Source: Pseudoalteromonas peptidolytica (GTDB taxonomy: Bacteria; Pseudomonadota; Gammaproteobacteria; Enterobacterales; Alteromonadaceae). Taken from it: 64,000 nucleotides of DNA. A program made the position numbers and the translations under genes. Below are positions 63,912-64,000 of this stretch, in pieces (position 1 is the first letter of the stretch; each line of letters begins with the position of its first letter). The stretch lies in the NCBI RefSeq assembly GCF_012641745.1, contig NZ_WEHZ01000021.1:27405-91404 (forward strand), given 5' to 3'. Below the pieces are notes generated by a model. The model did not search any database and was not told where the DNA came from. It was given only the letters and a program-made list of their open reading frames with translations.

Positions 63912-64000
63912 TTAAGCTGCTTTACGTACTTTGCGTAATTTATTGAATACAACAGCAGGCTGTTTATACCCTAAACACTTTCTCGGTCTGGCATTTAATG
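63912..64000 (-). CDS. IS30-family transposase, C-terminal end (runs off window)
   Basis: The minus-strand translation reads LNARPRKCLGYKQPAVVFNKLRKVRKAA and stops at 63912-63914. The LNxRPRKxLGYxxPxxVF text is the hallmark C-terminus of IS30-family transposases. The remainder lies past 64000, so whether the element is whole is unknown. Its end inserts into the RibD-like gene. Confidence 0.88.
   Translation of the reverse strand, partial: LNARPRKCLGYKQPAVVFNKLRKVRKAA

Overview
The window looks like a chromosomal segment of a marine gammaproteobacterium of the Alteromonadales, most likely Pseudoalteromonas. This rests on the TonB-dependent receptors, periplasmic hydrolases, lipase plus dedicated foldase, DUF3019/MipA/two-component cassette, moderate GC and general protein style. 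No rRNA or tRNA gene was seen.

Layout. 1-11230: a same-direction cluster of TonB-dependent receptor (3' part), PLP amino-acid deaminase, RpiR regulator, D-aminoacylase-like deacetylase, RidA, sodium:solute symporter, sugar-acid kinase, GH20 hexosaminidase and SMP-30/gluconolactonase. Together they fit catabolism of C1-oxidised chitin ends: N-acetylglucosaminic acid is deacetylated, deaminated to 2-keto-3-deoxygluconate, then phosphorylated. The GH20 frame carries an in-frame TGA that removes its last ~114 residues. 11474-19180: a secreted alpha/beta hydrolase, an IS3 remnant that supplies the C-terminus of a sensor kinase, its response regulator, DUF3019 and MipA/OmpV proteins, and a beta-propeller lipoprotein. 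19401-24826: a large TonB-dependent receptor divergent from a CadC/ToxR-type membrane regulator. 24914-35943: peroxiredoxin, a soluble five-PAS chemoreceptor, a YebC-family protein, membrane and helical-repeat proteins of unknown role, three tandem secreted EF-hand proteins, a putative HExxH protein, nitronate monooxygenase and a secreted Lipin/LNS2-type HAD protein. 36194-39675: lipase and its foldase, then a type I-C-like CRISPR array (22 repeats, 21 spacers) with no cas gene anywhere in the window. 39965-54887: DUF3293, an exported catalase-peroxidase, methyltransferase, S9 peptidase, two VOC proteins, a large zincin lipoprotein, and a four-gene unit of GH3 glucosaminidase, DUF1445, PxpA and GNAT. 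55356-64000: a GGDEF/degenerate-EAL protein, acyltransferase, hydrolase, cold-shock protein, small proteins, and a right-hand end full of mobile-element wreckage (tyrosine recombinase, IS110 and IS30 pieces).

A dispersed MITE-like element ties the window together. At least nine full, partial or degenerate copies occur, in ~163-bp and ~205-210-bp classes, with imperfect terminal inverted repeats ending in ATACCAATTTG. Copies lie just before start codons (RpiR, DUF3293), flank the EF-hand trio, and sit beside the trailer end of the CRISPR array.

All assignments come from reading translations and motifs by eye. Nothing was searched against a database.
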